Origin: Leptofilum sp041748655
GTDB lineage: Bacteria > Chloroflexota > Anaerolineae > Promineifilales > Promineifilaceae
Assembly (NCBI GenBank): GCA_041748655.1
Contig: JBGTCV010000015.1
Coordinates: 22,722-86,721, forward strand
Length of the DNA stretch: 64,000 nt
Direction of reading: 5' to 3'
Part shown: piece by piece, positions 42,145 to 50,472 of the stretch
Layout of the letters: the number at the start of each line of letters is the position of its first letter
Position numbering within the stretch: position 1 is the first letter of the stretch
The notes under the pieces: generated by a model
Seen by the model: only the letters and a program-made list of their open reading frames with translations
What the model was told of the DNA's origin: nothing
The model's database searches: none
Made by a program: the position numbers and the translations under genes

Positions 42145-42717
42145 TTAGTCGCGTTTCGGCTCATAATGAAGCAGCACAATTCCGCAGTCAAATGGGATAG
42201 ATTTTACCAGCCTTAGATTTTGTTTGTCGTCAACTTCTTTGAAAATGGCCATGCCGTTGCCAATTGCTGCTGGATTAACAAACAAATGAAACTCATCAAT
42301 CAGACCATGTTTGATGAGGTCCGAGTCAAAAGTCGCGCCGCCGTAAGCAATAATGTCTTGCCCTGCTTGATTTTTTAGTTTCGTAATTTCGTCTACCAGG
42401 TCGCCTTTGGCCAAAACGGTATTGTCCCATTCTGACTCGTCGAGCGTTTTGCTGAAAACAACTTTGGGCGTGTCCGTGAATTTTATGCCAGCTGTATATT
42501 CTTCGTGGTCGGGCTCTGCCGCCACGGCAGCCCAGTGGGGGATAAAACCCTGGGCCAGCTTTCGGCCAAGGACGATGCAGTCAACCGGTTCTGTTAGTGC
42601 TGTGACATAACTTTTAAGCGCATCGTCCCAATTGAAGGTTATCCAGTCCATTTCGCCATTGGGTCCGGCAATGTAGCCGTCAACAGTCATCTGTACTTGA
42701 AGTTTTAATTTTCTCAT
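42145..42717 (-). CDS. Dihydrofolate reductase family (RibD C-terminal-like) protein, copy 1
   Basis: A 190-residue NADPH-dependent reductase-fold protein. It shows MRKLKLQVQMTVDGYIAGPNGEMDW at the N-terminus, IVLGRKLAQGF, and IIAYGGATFDSDLIKHGLIDEFHLFVNPAAIGNG, the RibD-C nucleotide-binding region. The substrate is unknown, and folate or riboflavin roles are not implied. It lies immediately upstream of the tandem MerR gene, nine bases apart, suggesting an operon. Confidence 0.9.
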   Translation of the reverse strand: MRKLKLQVQMTVDGYIAGPNGEMDWITFNWDDALKSYVTALTEPVDCIVLGRKLAQGFIPHWAAVAAEPDHEEYTAGIKFTDTPKVVFSKTLDESEWDNTVLAKGDLVDEITKLKNQAGQDIIAYGGATFDSDLIKHGLIDEFHLFVNPAAIGNGMAIFKEVDDKQNLRLVKSIPFDCGIVLLHYEPKRD

Positions 42718-42828
42718 GGTTATGGTTCCTTATTTTGAAGTTGTTTTGCCTTTGGGTTTTGCTTTAATGTCTAGAAGCTGAAACCCTCTAACGACAAACC
42801 AGCGTTTTGTAGCAATTATTGGTAAAAG

Positions 42829-42943
42829 TGTAATGATCAAGAGTTATCAGGATTATATCTCACGCAAAGGCGCAAAGTCGCCAAGAGAAAACTTTGCGCC
42901 TTTGCGTGACAAATCCCGTTTCGATTAACCCGTGATCATTACA
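42829..42943. mobile_element. 115-bp MITE-like element with flanking 15-bp direct repeats
   Basis: Terminal inverted repeats TGTAATGATCA (42829-42839) and TGATCATTACA (42933-42943) bound the element. An internal 18-base perfect inverted repeat, CACGCAAAGGCGCAAAGT with its complement, lies at 42861-42878 and 42891-42908. AATTATTGGTAAAAG occurs immediately before (42814-42828) and immediately after (42944-42958), as an exact direct duplication. This is the structure of a small non-autonomous mobile element with a target duplication. Confidence 0.75.
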
Positions 42944-42978
42944 AATTATTGGTAAAAGGGGCAGGAAACGGCCGTTTA

Positions 42979-43518
42979 CTACTGTGCCGGTCTGTGCGTT
43001 AGAATGACAGTGCCAGAAGGCAGGGTTTTGGCCTCTACCAGTTCCAGCTTCAATGAATCCATTCCTTCAAAAATGCGCCTGCCGCTGTCCCAAATGGTGG
43101 GGATGATCCAAAGCCGGTGCTCATCAAGCAGACCGTGTTGCAGCAGCGTGTGCGCCAGCCGGCCCGTACCATAAATCAAGATGTTCTGGCCAGGCTGCTG
43201 CTTCAACTTTGCTACCGCTTCAGTCACATTTTCGCTAATCAATGTGGCCGGTCCCCATTCCAGCGGCTCTTTCAGAGTTGTAGAGACGACATATTTGTCC
43301 ATGCTGTTGATGCGGTCGGCAAACGCATCTGAGCGCGACGGCCACGCCTGGGCAAAGCCCTGGTAGGTTTCGCGTCCCAGCAGCAGGGCATCGGCAGCAA
43401 AGAGCTGATCACTGGCAAATTTGGCAGCTTCTTCATCAAAATAATCGAAAGACCAGTCTTGAGGGTTTTCAATAACACCATTTAGTGTGCTATAGGTTGA
43501 AACAATAATTTTTCTCAC
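42979..43518 (-). CDS. Dihydrofolate reductase family (RibD-C-like) protein, copy 2
   Basis: A 179-residue protein with VSTYSTLNGVIENPQDWSFDYFDEE, LLLGRETYQGFAQAWPSR, VVSTTLKEPLEW and ILIYGTGRLAHTLLQHGLLDEHRLWIIPTIWDSG, all RibD-C landmarks. The start is GTG 43518 after AGGAGAAC; the longer frame to 43599 is not supported. An AraC-type regulator gene lies just upstream on the same strand and could control it. Confidence 0.9.
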   Translation of the reverse strand: MRKIIVSTYSTLNGVIENPQDWSFDYFDEEAAKFASDQLFAADALLLGRETYQGFAQAWPSRSDAFADRINSMDKYVVSTTLKEPLEWGPATLISENVTEAVAKLKQQPGQNILIYGTGRLAHTLLQHGLLDEHRLWIIPTIWDSGRRIFEGMDSLKLELVEAKTLPSGTVILTHRPAQ

Positions 43519-43599
43519 GATAGTTCTCCTTTTGTTGTTCTTTATTGATAGAACTATCGTAGTGGATTGGCAGAGCAATGTCTTGAACAAAAACGACAA

Positions 43600-44292
43600 T
43601 CACTCGCTGTTGCCCGGCTGCAGGATTTGTCTGGGCGTGTGCCCGACAAAGCGTTTGAGAGAACGAGTAAGGTGAGGCTGGTCGGCATAGCCCGTCTGGA
43701 ATATGGCATCGGCAATGGAGGTGCCTTTTTGTAGGAGAGTTGCGGCTTGCTGGGCGCGTTTTATTTGCTCGAACATGCCTCGGGTCAGGCCAGTGGCCCG
43801 CAGAAGACGCCGTTGCACAGTGCGCAGCGACATGTCCAACGGCCGATTTTCCAACACCGCCTCCACCACCGGATCAAAAACCAGCATCTCTTCGCGCACC
43901 AGCCGGGCTATGAAATCATCGGCATTCTCAAAGCTGGGTAGCTCCCAGGCGGCGCTGTGCAGCCAAAAAGCACCGTTGGCTGCGGGTGGTAAGTTCACAT
44001 CCTCATTCACCAGGTTGCTTACCGGCAGATGGGGCATGAAGGTACCGTGCTTAAAAACGATGCCAAAAAAGTCGGCGTCTTTGGGGAAGGGGGCGTGTTT
44101 GGCTTTGGTTTCGGGGCCACGCATGGTAATGCTGAGCTCGCCCTGGTAGCGGGTAACGACCATCTCCCAATGGGTTTCGGCCGTAGAAATAAAAGTTCCC
44201 TCACGCTCGCTTTGGGTGCGCCAGACCGATTCTACAAAGGGGGAATCCGAGGCCCTTACCTCAAAGTTGAAGTATTTCTGACTATCTTCCAT
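43600..44292 (-). CDS. AraC family transcriptional regulator
   Basis: A 230-residue regulator with an N-terminal cupin-like sensor (about 1-125) and a C-terminal AraC double helix-turn-helix (MSLRTVQRRLLRATGLTRGMFEQIKRAQQAATLL, then SIADAIFQTGYADQPHLTRSLKRFVGHTPRQI). It lies upstream of RibD-C-like copy 2 on the same strand, a pairing often seen in soil bacteria. Confidence 0.9.
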   Translation of the reverse strand: MEDSQKYFNFEVRASDSPFVESVWRTQSEREGTFISTAETHWEMVVTRYQGELSITMRGPETKAKHAPFPKDADFFGIVFKHGTFMPHLPVSNLVNEDVNLPPAANGAFWLHSAAWELPSFENADDFIARLVREEMLVFDPVVEAVLENRPLDMSLRTVQRRLLRATGLTRGMFEQIKRAQQAATLLQKGTSIADAIFQTGYADQPHLTRSLKRFVGHTPRQILQPGNSE

Positions 44293-44341
44293 TGCTTTTT
44301 GTTTACTGCTGCTTCAAGACGAAGGTGTTCGTTTGGTGAGT

Positions 44342-44788
44342 TTACCCTTCATTTAGCCTGGCAACAATTTTAGCAATGCGTCGCTGGCGCGTTTCTTCTG
44401 CTTTGGCAGAGGTGACCTGGCGCACATATTCTTTGCGCATGGAGTAAGACAGGGCGTCAAATGCAGGACGGACGTTGTTTTCTGCCAATGCCGTTGCCAA
44501 AACGTCGGGCACTTCAACCGTGCGTGGGTCCGTGTCCAGCTCCAGGGTCACTTCTACCTCATCACCTGCCTGCACGCCGGCTGCTTCCCGATGCGCCTGG
44601 CTCAGGGGCAGCATGAAGACATCGCCATAGGCCGCGACCGTGCTGCGATAGGTGTAGCTGTTCAGGCTTACTTTAACTTTAGGACGTTTCCCTTTGCCAA
44701 ATGCGGCTACAACTTCAGCCGGAACGGCCAGACCTGTGGCGTTCATTCCTTCAGCCTGCAAAACGGCCGTTGTGTAAGTTTCCTTCAT
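44342..44788 (-). CDS. YdeI/OmpD-associated family protein with DUF1905 domain
   Basis: A 148-residue protein. The N-terminal DUF1905 beta-barrel contains VPAEVVAAFGKGKRPKVKVSLNSYTYRSTVA and MLPLSQAHREAAGVQAGDEVEVTLELD. The C-terminal helical YdeI segment contains LATALAENNVRPAFDALSYSMRKEYVRQVTSAKAEETRQRRI. Homologues are linked to bacteriocin or stress tolerance, but the mechanism is unknown. ATG 44788 is preferred over TTG 44791. Confidence 0.88.
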   Translation of the reverse strand: MKETYTTAVLQAEGMNATGLAVPAEVVAAFGKGKRPKVKVSLNSYTYRSTVAAYGDVFMLPLSQAHREAAGVQAGDEVEVTLELDTDPRTVEVPDVLATALAENNVRPAFDALSYSMRKEYVRQVTSAKAEETRQRRIAKIVARLNEG

Positions 44789-44892
44789 CAAATTACTCCC
44801 AGAAGAATCCTTTCGTATACGCTGTAAATTTTCTGAGCTGATGAACGATTCAAACTCGTCATATAACAGAACTCCCTAGCAGTTGGGTGAGG

Positions 44893-45402
44893 CTATTGAT
44901 TCTTCACTTGCGCCAGCCAGGCGCGTATGTCTGGCTCATGGTCATCGTGGAAGTGATCAAAGAATTCACCTACAGGGAAGCGTTTATCGCCCAAACAAAC
45001 AAGATAATAAACTTTCCCCTCATGATGCACTTGATCGATGCGGACATCCTCGGGCAAGCCTTCAATGACTGCCAGGAATTGCTGAAACAGTCGCCCCGAT
45101 TCATCCAGGACCTCACGCACCGAGCGCTCGCGATTGGACTCATAGATCCAGGCGTTGATTTCATCATCCGCCTGCAAGTGCGCTGGCCAGGGTGGGGGTG
45201 GTTCCGGTTCACCGCGTTGGGCAGCCTGTATGTTGGCGATCAGTTTGGGCTGCCAATCGTTGAGGTGAGCGACGATATCTTTGATGGACCAGTGACCAGC
45301 CACGCCGGGCTGATCCATCCGTTCCGGCCCAATTTGATCGAGAAACGCTTCCCACTGTTCATACTCTTCCTGCAACCAATTCAGGAGTTCAGATTTCTTC
45401 AT
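44893..45402 (-). CDS. ClbS/DfsB family four-helix bundle protein, copy 1
   Basis: A 169-residue DinB-superfamily protein. GHWSIKDIVAHLNDWQPKLI carries the first metal-ligand His, and DHFHDDHEPDIRAWL at the C-terminus carries the others. ClbS itself protects against the genotoxin colibactin; DfsB is a related thiol-dependent family. It is one of six four-helix-bundle paralogues in this region. Confidence 0.88.
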   Translation of the reverse strand: MKKSELLNWLQEEYEQWEAFLDQIGPERMDQPGVAGHWSIKDIVAHLNDWQPKLIANIQAAQRGEPEPPPPWPAHLQADDEINAWIYESNRERSVREVLDESGRLFQQFLAVIEGLPEDVRIDQVHHEGKVYYLVCLGDKRFPVGEFFDHFHDDHEPDIRAWLAQVKNQ

Positions 45403-45421
45403 AATTAACTCTTTTTTCCTG

Positions 45422-45991
45422 TCACAAGGGATCAGCGAGGGGTGGCAGCGTTATGTGGCCGAATAATCCGCTTAGTTCAAATGCTTCAATCCCTTGCATA
45501 CCTAACATCAGGGCAATTTGCCCACCGTGATGAATGTCGTGCGACAAAATGCGCCAGATGGTCCACTGGCGCGACACTGCATAGACGGTACCATTCCATT
45601 TGTGCCGGTATGGTTTGGCCAGATCATCCACACGCCACATTTTGAGTGTCGTTTCGATCATCTGCCCGGTAATCTCCAGCCAGTGGACGAGTGCTTCCGC
45701 TTCTTCTGTGATGGCAACTGCCTTTTCTACAATGTGCTGGTTGCCGTCCGTGTCTTCTTCCCAGATGTCGATCAGCTCGGCCAGCTCGGCGCTGCCGGGT
45801 GCATCCATGCGCACAAACCAGTTCAGGCGGCCCAGGCTAATGTGCCGGGCCAGCTCGCCAATCGAATTGAGCTCGCCGCCCGGACGCCAAAGGAGTTGTT
45901 CGCGGGTAAGGGGAGCAATAGCATGAACCAGGCTGGTCTGGTGACCCTCCCAGCCATCGTAAACCGCTGCAAGGCGTTTGTCTTCTGTCAT
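45422..45991 (-). CDS. DinB family protein, copy 1
   Basis: A 189-residue four-helix-bundle protein with metal-site blocks GELARHISLGRLNWFVRM and RILSHDIHHGGQIALMLGMQG. Such proteins are mostly thiol- (bacillithiol-, mycothiol-) or metal-dependent transferases of unknown substrate. The start overlaps the end of the neighbouring DinB gene by four bases, so they are co-translated. Confidence 0.88.
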   Translation of the reverse strand: MTEDKRLAAVYDGWEGHQTSLVHAIAPLTREQLLWRPGGELNSIGELARHISLGRLNWFVRMDAPGSAELAELIDIWEEDTDGNQHIVEKAVAITEEAEALVHWLEITGQMIETTLKMWRVDDLAKPYRHKWNGTVYAVSRQWTIWRILSHDIHHGGQIALMLGMQGIEAFELSGLFGHITLPPLADPL

Positions 45992-46515
45992 GGTGTGGTT
46001 ACTCCTTCAGCTTCAGGCTGGTAAGGCGCTTTGTCATCGATATTGCCGACATAAACCGGCAGACGTTCATGCCCGAGCAGCTGGCGGATAGCCATATTTT
46101 CGCCCAGATGATACCAGTAATGGTAAATTACCCGCTGCAGCAAATTGCCGTATTTGTAAGCAATCGGCTTACCATTGCTGATGACATTTTCCTGCAGTTT
46201 GGCTGAGGTCAAAGTATCTAACCAGGGATCGGCCTCGGCGGTGATCGATTTCCAGGCAGTGATCATCTCCTCAAGCGGAGGGGTACTGGCTGGTGCGCCA
46301 TAGGCAAACGTTTCTTGAATCTCTGGCAGCAGCAATTTGCCCTGGCCATAATGTAGAAAGTATCTTTGCTCTTGCCAGGCCAGGTGCCCCACATTCCAGC
46401 TGATGCAGTTCATGGGTAAAAAGCGCCTGTTGGCATCTTCTTCCTGAACACCTCTGACAGCCCGAATAAATTCGCTCCGGGTAAAAAGCAGTTGTAAAAC
46501 CAGGGGATGAGTCAT
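45988..46515 (-). CDS. DinB family protein, copy 2
   Basis: A 175-residue DinB-superfamily protein with NVGHLAWQEQRYFLHYGQG and the C-terminal LLQRVIYHYWYHLGENMAIRQLLGH, which supply the conserved His ligands. It overlaps copy 1 by four bases and may function with it as a pair. The substrate is unknown. Confidence 0.85.
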   Translation of the reverse strand: MTHPLVLQLLFTRSEFIRAVRGVQEEDANRRFLPMNCISWNVGHLAWQEQRYFLHYGQGKLLLPEIQETFAYGAPASTPPLEEMITAWKSITAEADPWLDTLTSAKLQENVISNGKPIAYKYGNLLQRVIYHYWYHLGENMAIRQLLGHERLPVYVGNIDDKAPYQPEAEGVTTP

Positions 46516-46542
46516 TAGCTTTTCCTATTTGCGCTTACAATG

Positions 46543-47094
46543 TTAGCTTACGGCCGTAACAGCTTCAGCCATCTCGTTGATCTTAGTCACTGTCCGCCAG
46601 TTCCGCGCCGTGATCGAGACATCCCAGCCCCGACCAACCTTTTCAGCCAATTTAGATCGTCCAATGCCATCTGGCGCATGAAGGTAAAACACTTTATCAA
46701 TTAGCGCGAAACGTTCATTGCCTGCCTTTATTTCTTCAAGCGCAGCTAGATCGGGATCTTTTGGGATGGCATCCAGAAAAAAGAGATGAAGCGATTTGGG
46801 TTCAGCTTCACCTTCAGGGAAAGGATTGGCGACCATCGCCGTTTGCAACGCTTCAATATCAAGAATGAAGATTTGCGGCGTGAAGCCGTGACTTTCGCCA
46901 ATGGCCGCACTGATCTCCGCTGAAAGGTTCAAACAATCTGTACGCTCACTCTGGAAGATAACATTGCCACTTTGAATGTAGGTTTTCACGTTTTCCAGCC
47001 CCAGAGTCTCAAGCAGCTTCACCAACTCACGCATAGGCAGTTTATGATGACCGCCAACATTGATACCTCGCAGCAGGGCAATGAACGTATCCAT
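46543..47094 (-). CDS. DUF1697 domain-containing protein
   Basis: A 183-residue protein beginning MDTFIALLRGINVGGHHKLPMRELVKLLETLGLENVKTYIQSGNVIF, which is diagnostic of DUF1697. The C-terminal RSKLAEKVGRGWDVSITARNWRTVTKI is also typical. The function is unknown. The longer frame to 47325 overlaps the next gene and is rejected. Confidence 0.92.
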   Translation of the reverse strand: MDTFIALLRGINVGGHHKLPMRELVKLLETLGLENVKTYIQSGNVIFQSERTDCLNLSAEISAAIGESHGFTPQIFILDIEALQTAMVANPFPEGEAEPKSLHLFFLDAIPKDPDLAALEEIKAGNERFALIDKVFYLHAPDGIGRSKLAEKVGRGWDVSITARNWRTVTKINEMAEAVTAVS

Positions 47095-47098
47095 CGAC

Positions 47099-47395
47099 TT
47101 ATCCGCCTGCCATCGCGCCGATGATTCGGAAAGGTTCAGCGCCTGTAACCACAGACTCTGGCAATAGCGCATCCGGCGACGTATGCGACAGATCCTGGCC
47201 ATCGGCAAAGAAGCGGATGAAGGCGCGCCTTTCTTTTGTGGTATGGTCACGAATGGTGCCGCGCAGCATGGGGTAGGCCGCTTCCAGCGCATCCAGAACG
47301 GTGCGCTGGGTAATCGGCCCTTCAATTTGCAGCGTTACCTCTTTGTTCTGTTTGGCCAGATTGCGCAGATGAAACGGCAGAACCACGCGAATCAT
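47099..47395 (-). CDS. MoaD/ThiS-like ubiquitin-fold protein
   Basis: A 98-residue beta-grasp protein. It begins MIRVVLPFHLRNLAKQNKEVTL and ends FRIIGAMAGG, with the C-terminal Gly-Gly that is activated by adenylation in MoaD/ThiS sulfur carriers. No MoeB/ThiF-type activator is nearby. Its start overlaps the stop of the BNR-repeat gene by four bases, so the two are translationally coupled, a recurring pairing in my recollection. Confidence 0.85.
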   Translation of the reverse strand: MIRVVLPFHLRNLAKQNKEVTLQIEGPITQRTVLDALEAAYPMLRGTIRDHTTKERRAFIRFFADGQDLSHTSPDALLPESVVTGAEPFRIIGAMAGG

Positions 47396-48579
47396 GGCAG
47401 CGTCTGCACCTCGACAGAAAGGACGGCGGGCAAATCGCGCACAATCGCTGTCCAGTTGTCGCCAGAGTCGGCCGAGGCGTAAACCTGCCCGCCGGTGGTG
47501 CCAAAGTAGATGCCGCATGAATCGAGGGTGTCAACCGCCATCGCGCTGCGCAAGACATTGACGTAACAGTCGCTTTGCGGTAGTCCGTTGGTGAGCGCCT
47601 CCCACTCATTGCCACCTGTCCGGCTGCGGTAGACACGCAGTTTGCCTTCGGGCGGGTAGTGTTCGGAGTCGCTCTTAATCGGGACGACGTAAATCGTTTC
47701 CGGCTCGTGGGCGTGCACGGCGATGGGGAAGCCAAAGTCGGAAGGAAGGTTGCCGCTAACTTCATGCCACAGGTCACCAGCGTTGTCACTGCGCATGATA
47801 TCCCAATGCTTTTGCATGAACACAACGCCCGGTCGGGAAGGGTGAAGGGCCAGGTTGTGCACGCAGTGGCCCACTTCGGCTTGTGCATCCGGCAGTTCAT
47901 AGGGAGATTTCAGGCCCTGGTTGATTGGCTGCCAGGTTTGGCCGCCGTCGTCGGTGCGGAATGCGCCGGCGGCGGAGATGGCGATATAAAGGCGATTGGG
48001 GTTGGTAGGATCTTGCAAGATCGTGTGCAGGCACAGGCCACCGGCGCCCGGCTGCCACAGGTGTCCTTTGGCCTTGCGTAAACCGGGCAGCTCCTGCCAC
48101 GTTTTGCCCCCGTCGCTGGTGCGGAACAGGGCGGCATCTTCAACCCCGGCATAAACGGTATCTGGGTCAGTGAGTGAAGGCTCAAGGTACCAGACGCGCG
48201 TGAACTCCCAGGGATGCTGGGTGCCATCGTACCACTGATGGGTGGTAAGCGGTGTGCCGGTTTCGTCTGAAGTGTCATAAACAAACTTGTTGCTTTCACC
48301 CATGGGGAATCCTTCCGGCGACATGGTTGGCTCGCCTGGCTCAGTGCCGGGCTGGTCCCAGGTTTTGCCACCATCATCGGACCGCTGGATGATCTGGCCA
48401 AACCAGCCGGTAGATTGTGAGGCATAAATCCGGTCGGGATTGGCGGGGGAGCCCTTCAGATGGTAAATCTCCCACCCGGCAAAATGCGGGCCACTCACGT
48501 CCCAATTCTGCCGCTTTTCATCCGAGGTCAAAATAAATGCGCCTTTGCGCGTGCCAACTAATACTCGAACACCACTCAT
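47392..48579 (-). CDS. BNR/sialidase-like beta-propeller protein
   Basis: A 395-residue protein built of Asp-box (S-D-G-G-KTW) repeats, for example QRSDDGGKTWDQPG, FRTSDGGKTWQELPG, FRTDDGGQTWQPIN and YASADSGDNWTAI. These define a VPS10/exo-alpha-sialidase-type six- or seven-bladed propeller. There is no signal peptide, and catalytic sialidase residues are not evident, so a binding or scaffold role is as likely as hydrolysis. It is coupled to the MoaD-like gene. Confidence 0.88.
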   Translation of the reverse strand: MSGVRVLVGTRKGAFILTSDEKRQNWDVSGPHFAGWEIYHLKGSPANPDRIYASQSTGWFGQIIQRSDDGGKTWDQPGTEPGEPTMSPEGFPMGESNKFVYDTSDETGTPLTTHQWYDGTQHPWEFTRVWYLEPSLTDPDTVYAGVEDAALFRTSDGGKTWQELPGLRKAKGHLWQPGAGGLCLHTILQDPTNPNRLYIAISAAGAFRTDDGGQTWQPINQGLKSPYELPDAQAEVGHCVHNLALHPSRPGVVFMQKHWDIMRSDNAGDLWHEVSGNLPSDFGFPIAVHAHEPETIYVVPIKSDSEHYPPEGKLRVYRSRTGGNEWEALTNGLPQSDCYVNVLRSAMAVDTLDSCGIYFGTTGGQVYASADSGDNWTAIVRDLPAVLSVEVQTLP

Positions 48580-48590
48580 GATTTATCTCC

Positions 48591-48974
48591 TTATTTGGGC
48601 TGCTTCTTTTTCTTTTTTGCTGCTGCTTTTTCTAGATTTTCGTTGACTCTAAACTTGACGCTCCTGCTGATCAGATCGTGAGGAATGGGTTGATCGTAGG
48701 GGAACTGCACCGCTCCTTTGCTGCTCTTGTAGCTGAGCAGTTCGTCCTGGAAGGCATTGATGCCGGAAGGTGCCGGATAAAAGCCGAGGTGATTTTTAGC
48801 GCCGCCAAAGTGAACGACATTGCCCTCTTGCTGGAAGGTGGGCATGCCGTAACTGAGGGCTTCGGTGCTTTGGGGAGCGGCCGTTTTAATCGTCTCCCGT
48901 ACCTTTTGCAAAATTTCCTGAATGTCCGCCGGGAAGGCGGCAATGTACTCGTCGATCGTTGTAGGCTTGTCCAT
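48591..48974 (-). CDS. DUF1801 (YdhG/YjbR-like) family protein, copy 1
   Basis: A 127-residue protein with YIAAFPADIQEILQKVRETIKTAAPQSTEALSYGMPTF and HLGFYPAPSGINAF, the DUF1801 core, ending in a Lys-rich tail. Members are annotated as iron chaperones or of unknown function. It lies eleven bases before the BNR gene and is probably co-transcribed with it. Confidence 0.9.
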   Translation of the reverse strand: MDKPTTIDEYIAAFPADIQEILQKVRETIKTAAPQSTEALSYGMPTFQQEGNVVHFGGAKNHLGFYPAPSGINAFQDELLSYKSSKGAVQFPYDQPIPHDLISRSVKFRVNENLEKAAAKKKKKQPK

Positions 48975-48988
48975 GATTTTCCTCTTTG

Positions 48989-49396
48989 TCAGGCTCGCGA
49001 AGAGCGCATCGCTTTTTTCTTCACGATGGTTTTGTTGGCCACCATGTCCTGGTACACTTCAGTTTCCATGCCGAACAGGGCAATTTTGCCTTTGTCATTG
49101 CTGTGCACGCCCCAGCCATATCGCTTGGTAAGCGGCGAGGCACGAAAGCAAGGCTGCCCTTTGACGAAAAAAATTTCGCGCTGTTCGGCCAAATCTTCTT
49201 CGGGGATCTGATTTCGTTCGGCAAAGACGGCAAATAAAACGTCGTCGGAGGTGTATGCGTAGGGATGCTCTTGCAGCATCTCAAACTGCAAATTGGCCAC
49301 CGATTTGCTGCCCTTCACCGGCGGTACTTCACCGTGAGTAGCCGGGCAATCCTCGGCCACTTCGATAAATGTGTTGAAGTAATTGGTTGTTGTCAT
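48989..49396 (-). CDS. DUF6157 family protein
   Basis: A 135-residue protein: NYFNTFIEVAEDCPATHGEVPP, QFEMLQEHPYAYTSDDVLF and FFVKGQPCFRASPLTKRYGWGVH match the DUF6157 pattern. It has no predicted membrane segment. The function is unknown. It is separated by only a few bases from its neighbours on both sides, in an apparent operon. Confidence 0.85.
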   Translation of the reverse strand: MTTTNYFNTFIEVAEDCPATHGEVPPVKGSKSVANLQFEMLQEHPYAYTSDDVLFAVFAERNQIPEEDLAEQREIFFVKGQPCFRASPLTKRYGWGVHSNDKGKIALFGMETEVYQDMVANKTIVKKKAMRSSRA

Positions 49397-49399
49397 GTG

Positions 49400-49828
49400 T
49401 TAGGCCATCCCATAAGCGCGTGAAATTTCAAACTCGTACACCAGCCGCTGCTGCTTGACCATTGTTTCTAAGAACGCGTCGGATTCCAATTCCTGGCCAA
49501 ACCAATTGAGCGGGCCGGTGGGTTTGTTTTGCATCAGCCGCATGAGGCGTAAATTCAGTTCCGGGGCATCGGGGCCGTCGAGGATGGTCACGGTTGTTTC
49601 CAGCGTGAGAAAGGCGTACTGTTTGTCAAAAACAAACAAGGTGCAGCGCGGATCTCGGCGCAGCCGGGCGGTGCGGACGCGATCTTGCGTGCCGCTGCTC
49701 CACAGCTTGCCAGCCACCAGGGCTACGCCCACCCGCACGGCACGCGGTGTGCCATCCTTGGCAATGGTGATCATGGCAGCTGAACGGTTGTTTTCCAGGA
49801 AGGCGAGTTGATTTTCTGTGAGGGACAT
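49400..49828 (-). CDS. Pyridoxamine 5'-phosphate oxidase family (flavin-binding split barrel) protein
   Basis: A 142-residue FMN- or F420-binding split barrel with LENNRSAAMITIAKDGTPRAVRVG and LWSSGTQDRVRTARLRRDPRCTLFVFD. It probably uses a flavin or deazaflavin to reduce an unknown small molecule. It lies three bases from the DUF6157 gene. Confidence 0.9.
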   Translation of the reverse strand: MSLTENQLAFLENNRSAAMITIAKDGTPRAVRVGVALVAGKLWSSGTQDRVRTARLRRDPRCTLFVFDKQYAFLTLETTVTILDGPDAPELNLRLMRLMQNKPTGPLNWFGQELESDAFLETMVKQQRLVYEFEISRAYGMA

Positions 49829-49850
49829 GACTTCTCCTTTGGGCTTCTGT

Positions 49851-50456
49851 CTAATTATCCCAGTCGCTGCGGCGGTTGATCCAGGGAAACGGCCGTTCCG
49901 GAACCGCTACCCCTAACGTTCGACAAATGGGCCCCCACCCTTCGCTGGCTTGCCACTCCAGCAGCCGATGGGCGGCAGCGTTTTGCCGTACCGCGTCATT
50001 GTGGCGTTCATAGGCGGCTTGCAGCGTCGTTGGATCATTCCAATTTTCAGTTCCGGCAAAACGAGCCAGCAGGTCTTGCAGCCCATTCCCGTGTGGCCAG
50101 TCAGGCGCTAACCCCATTCGGGCATAGGGTAGAAAGGTTGCGTCTGCACTTTCCCACCACGTCTTTGCCGAGTCGCGGACGGAGAGCAAGATGAGTGCAT
50201 CAGGATACATTTCACTCAGTTCGCGCCAGAAATGCGAAGCGGGCCAGTCTACAGCGGCGACGTAACCTTCAAACAGGGCTTCCCAATCTGGAGTTTCACC
50301 TTGCAGTGCCTGGTCCCAGCCTTCGCCCAGATCGAAGGGATGGCCGGGGATCACACTCATGTGGTGGACTTCGCCACCTAGCAGCTGGTTAAGTGCCAGG
50401 CCAAGCGAAGCCGTGCCGGTGCGCGGTAAACCCGCGCCGATGACCTGTAACGTCAT
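49851..50456 (-). CDS. Sulfotransferase-like P-loop protein
   Basis: A 201-residue protein beginning VIGAGLPRTGTASLGLALNQLLGG, a 5'-PSB-type loop of PAPS-dependent sulfotransferases. PDALILLSVRDSAKTWWESA forms the 3'-phosphate-binding block. It resembles the short bacterial 'sulfotransferase family (Sulfotransfer_4)' group. The acceptor is unknown. Confidence 0.88.
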   Translation of the reverse strand: MTLQVIGAGLPRTGTASLGLALNQLLGGEVHHMSVIPGHPFDLGEGWDQALQGETPDWEALFEGYVAAVDWPASHFWRELSEMYPDALILLSVRDSAKTWWESADATFLPYARMGLAPDWPHGNGLQDLLARFAGTENWNDPTTLQAAYERHNDAVRQNAAAHRLLEWQASEGWGPICRTLGVAVPERPFPWINRRSDWDN

Positions 50457-50472
50457 ATACTTCCACCTTTTT

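Noticed and set aside
43240..43580. Regulatory inverted repeat around the RibD-C copy 2 start (AACTATCGT ... ACGATAGTT)
   Set aside because: The match is short and one arm overlaps the ribosome-binding region. I could not show it is more than coincidence.
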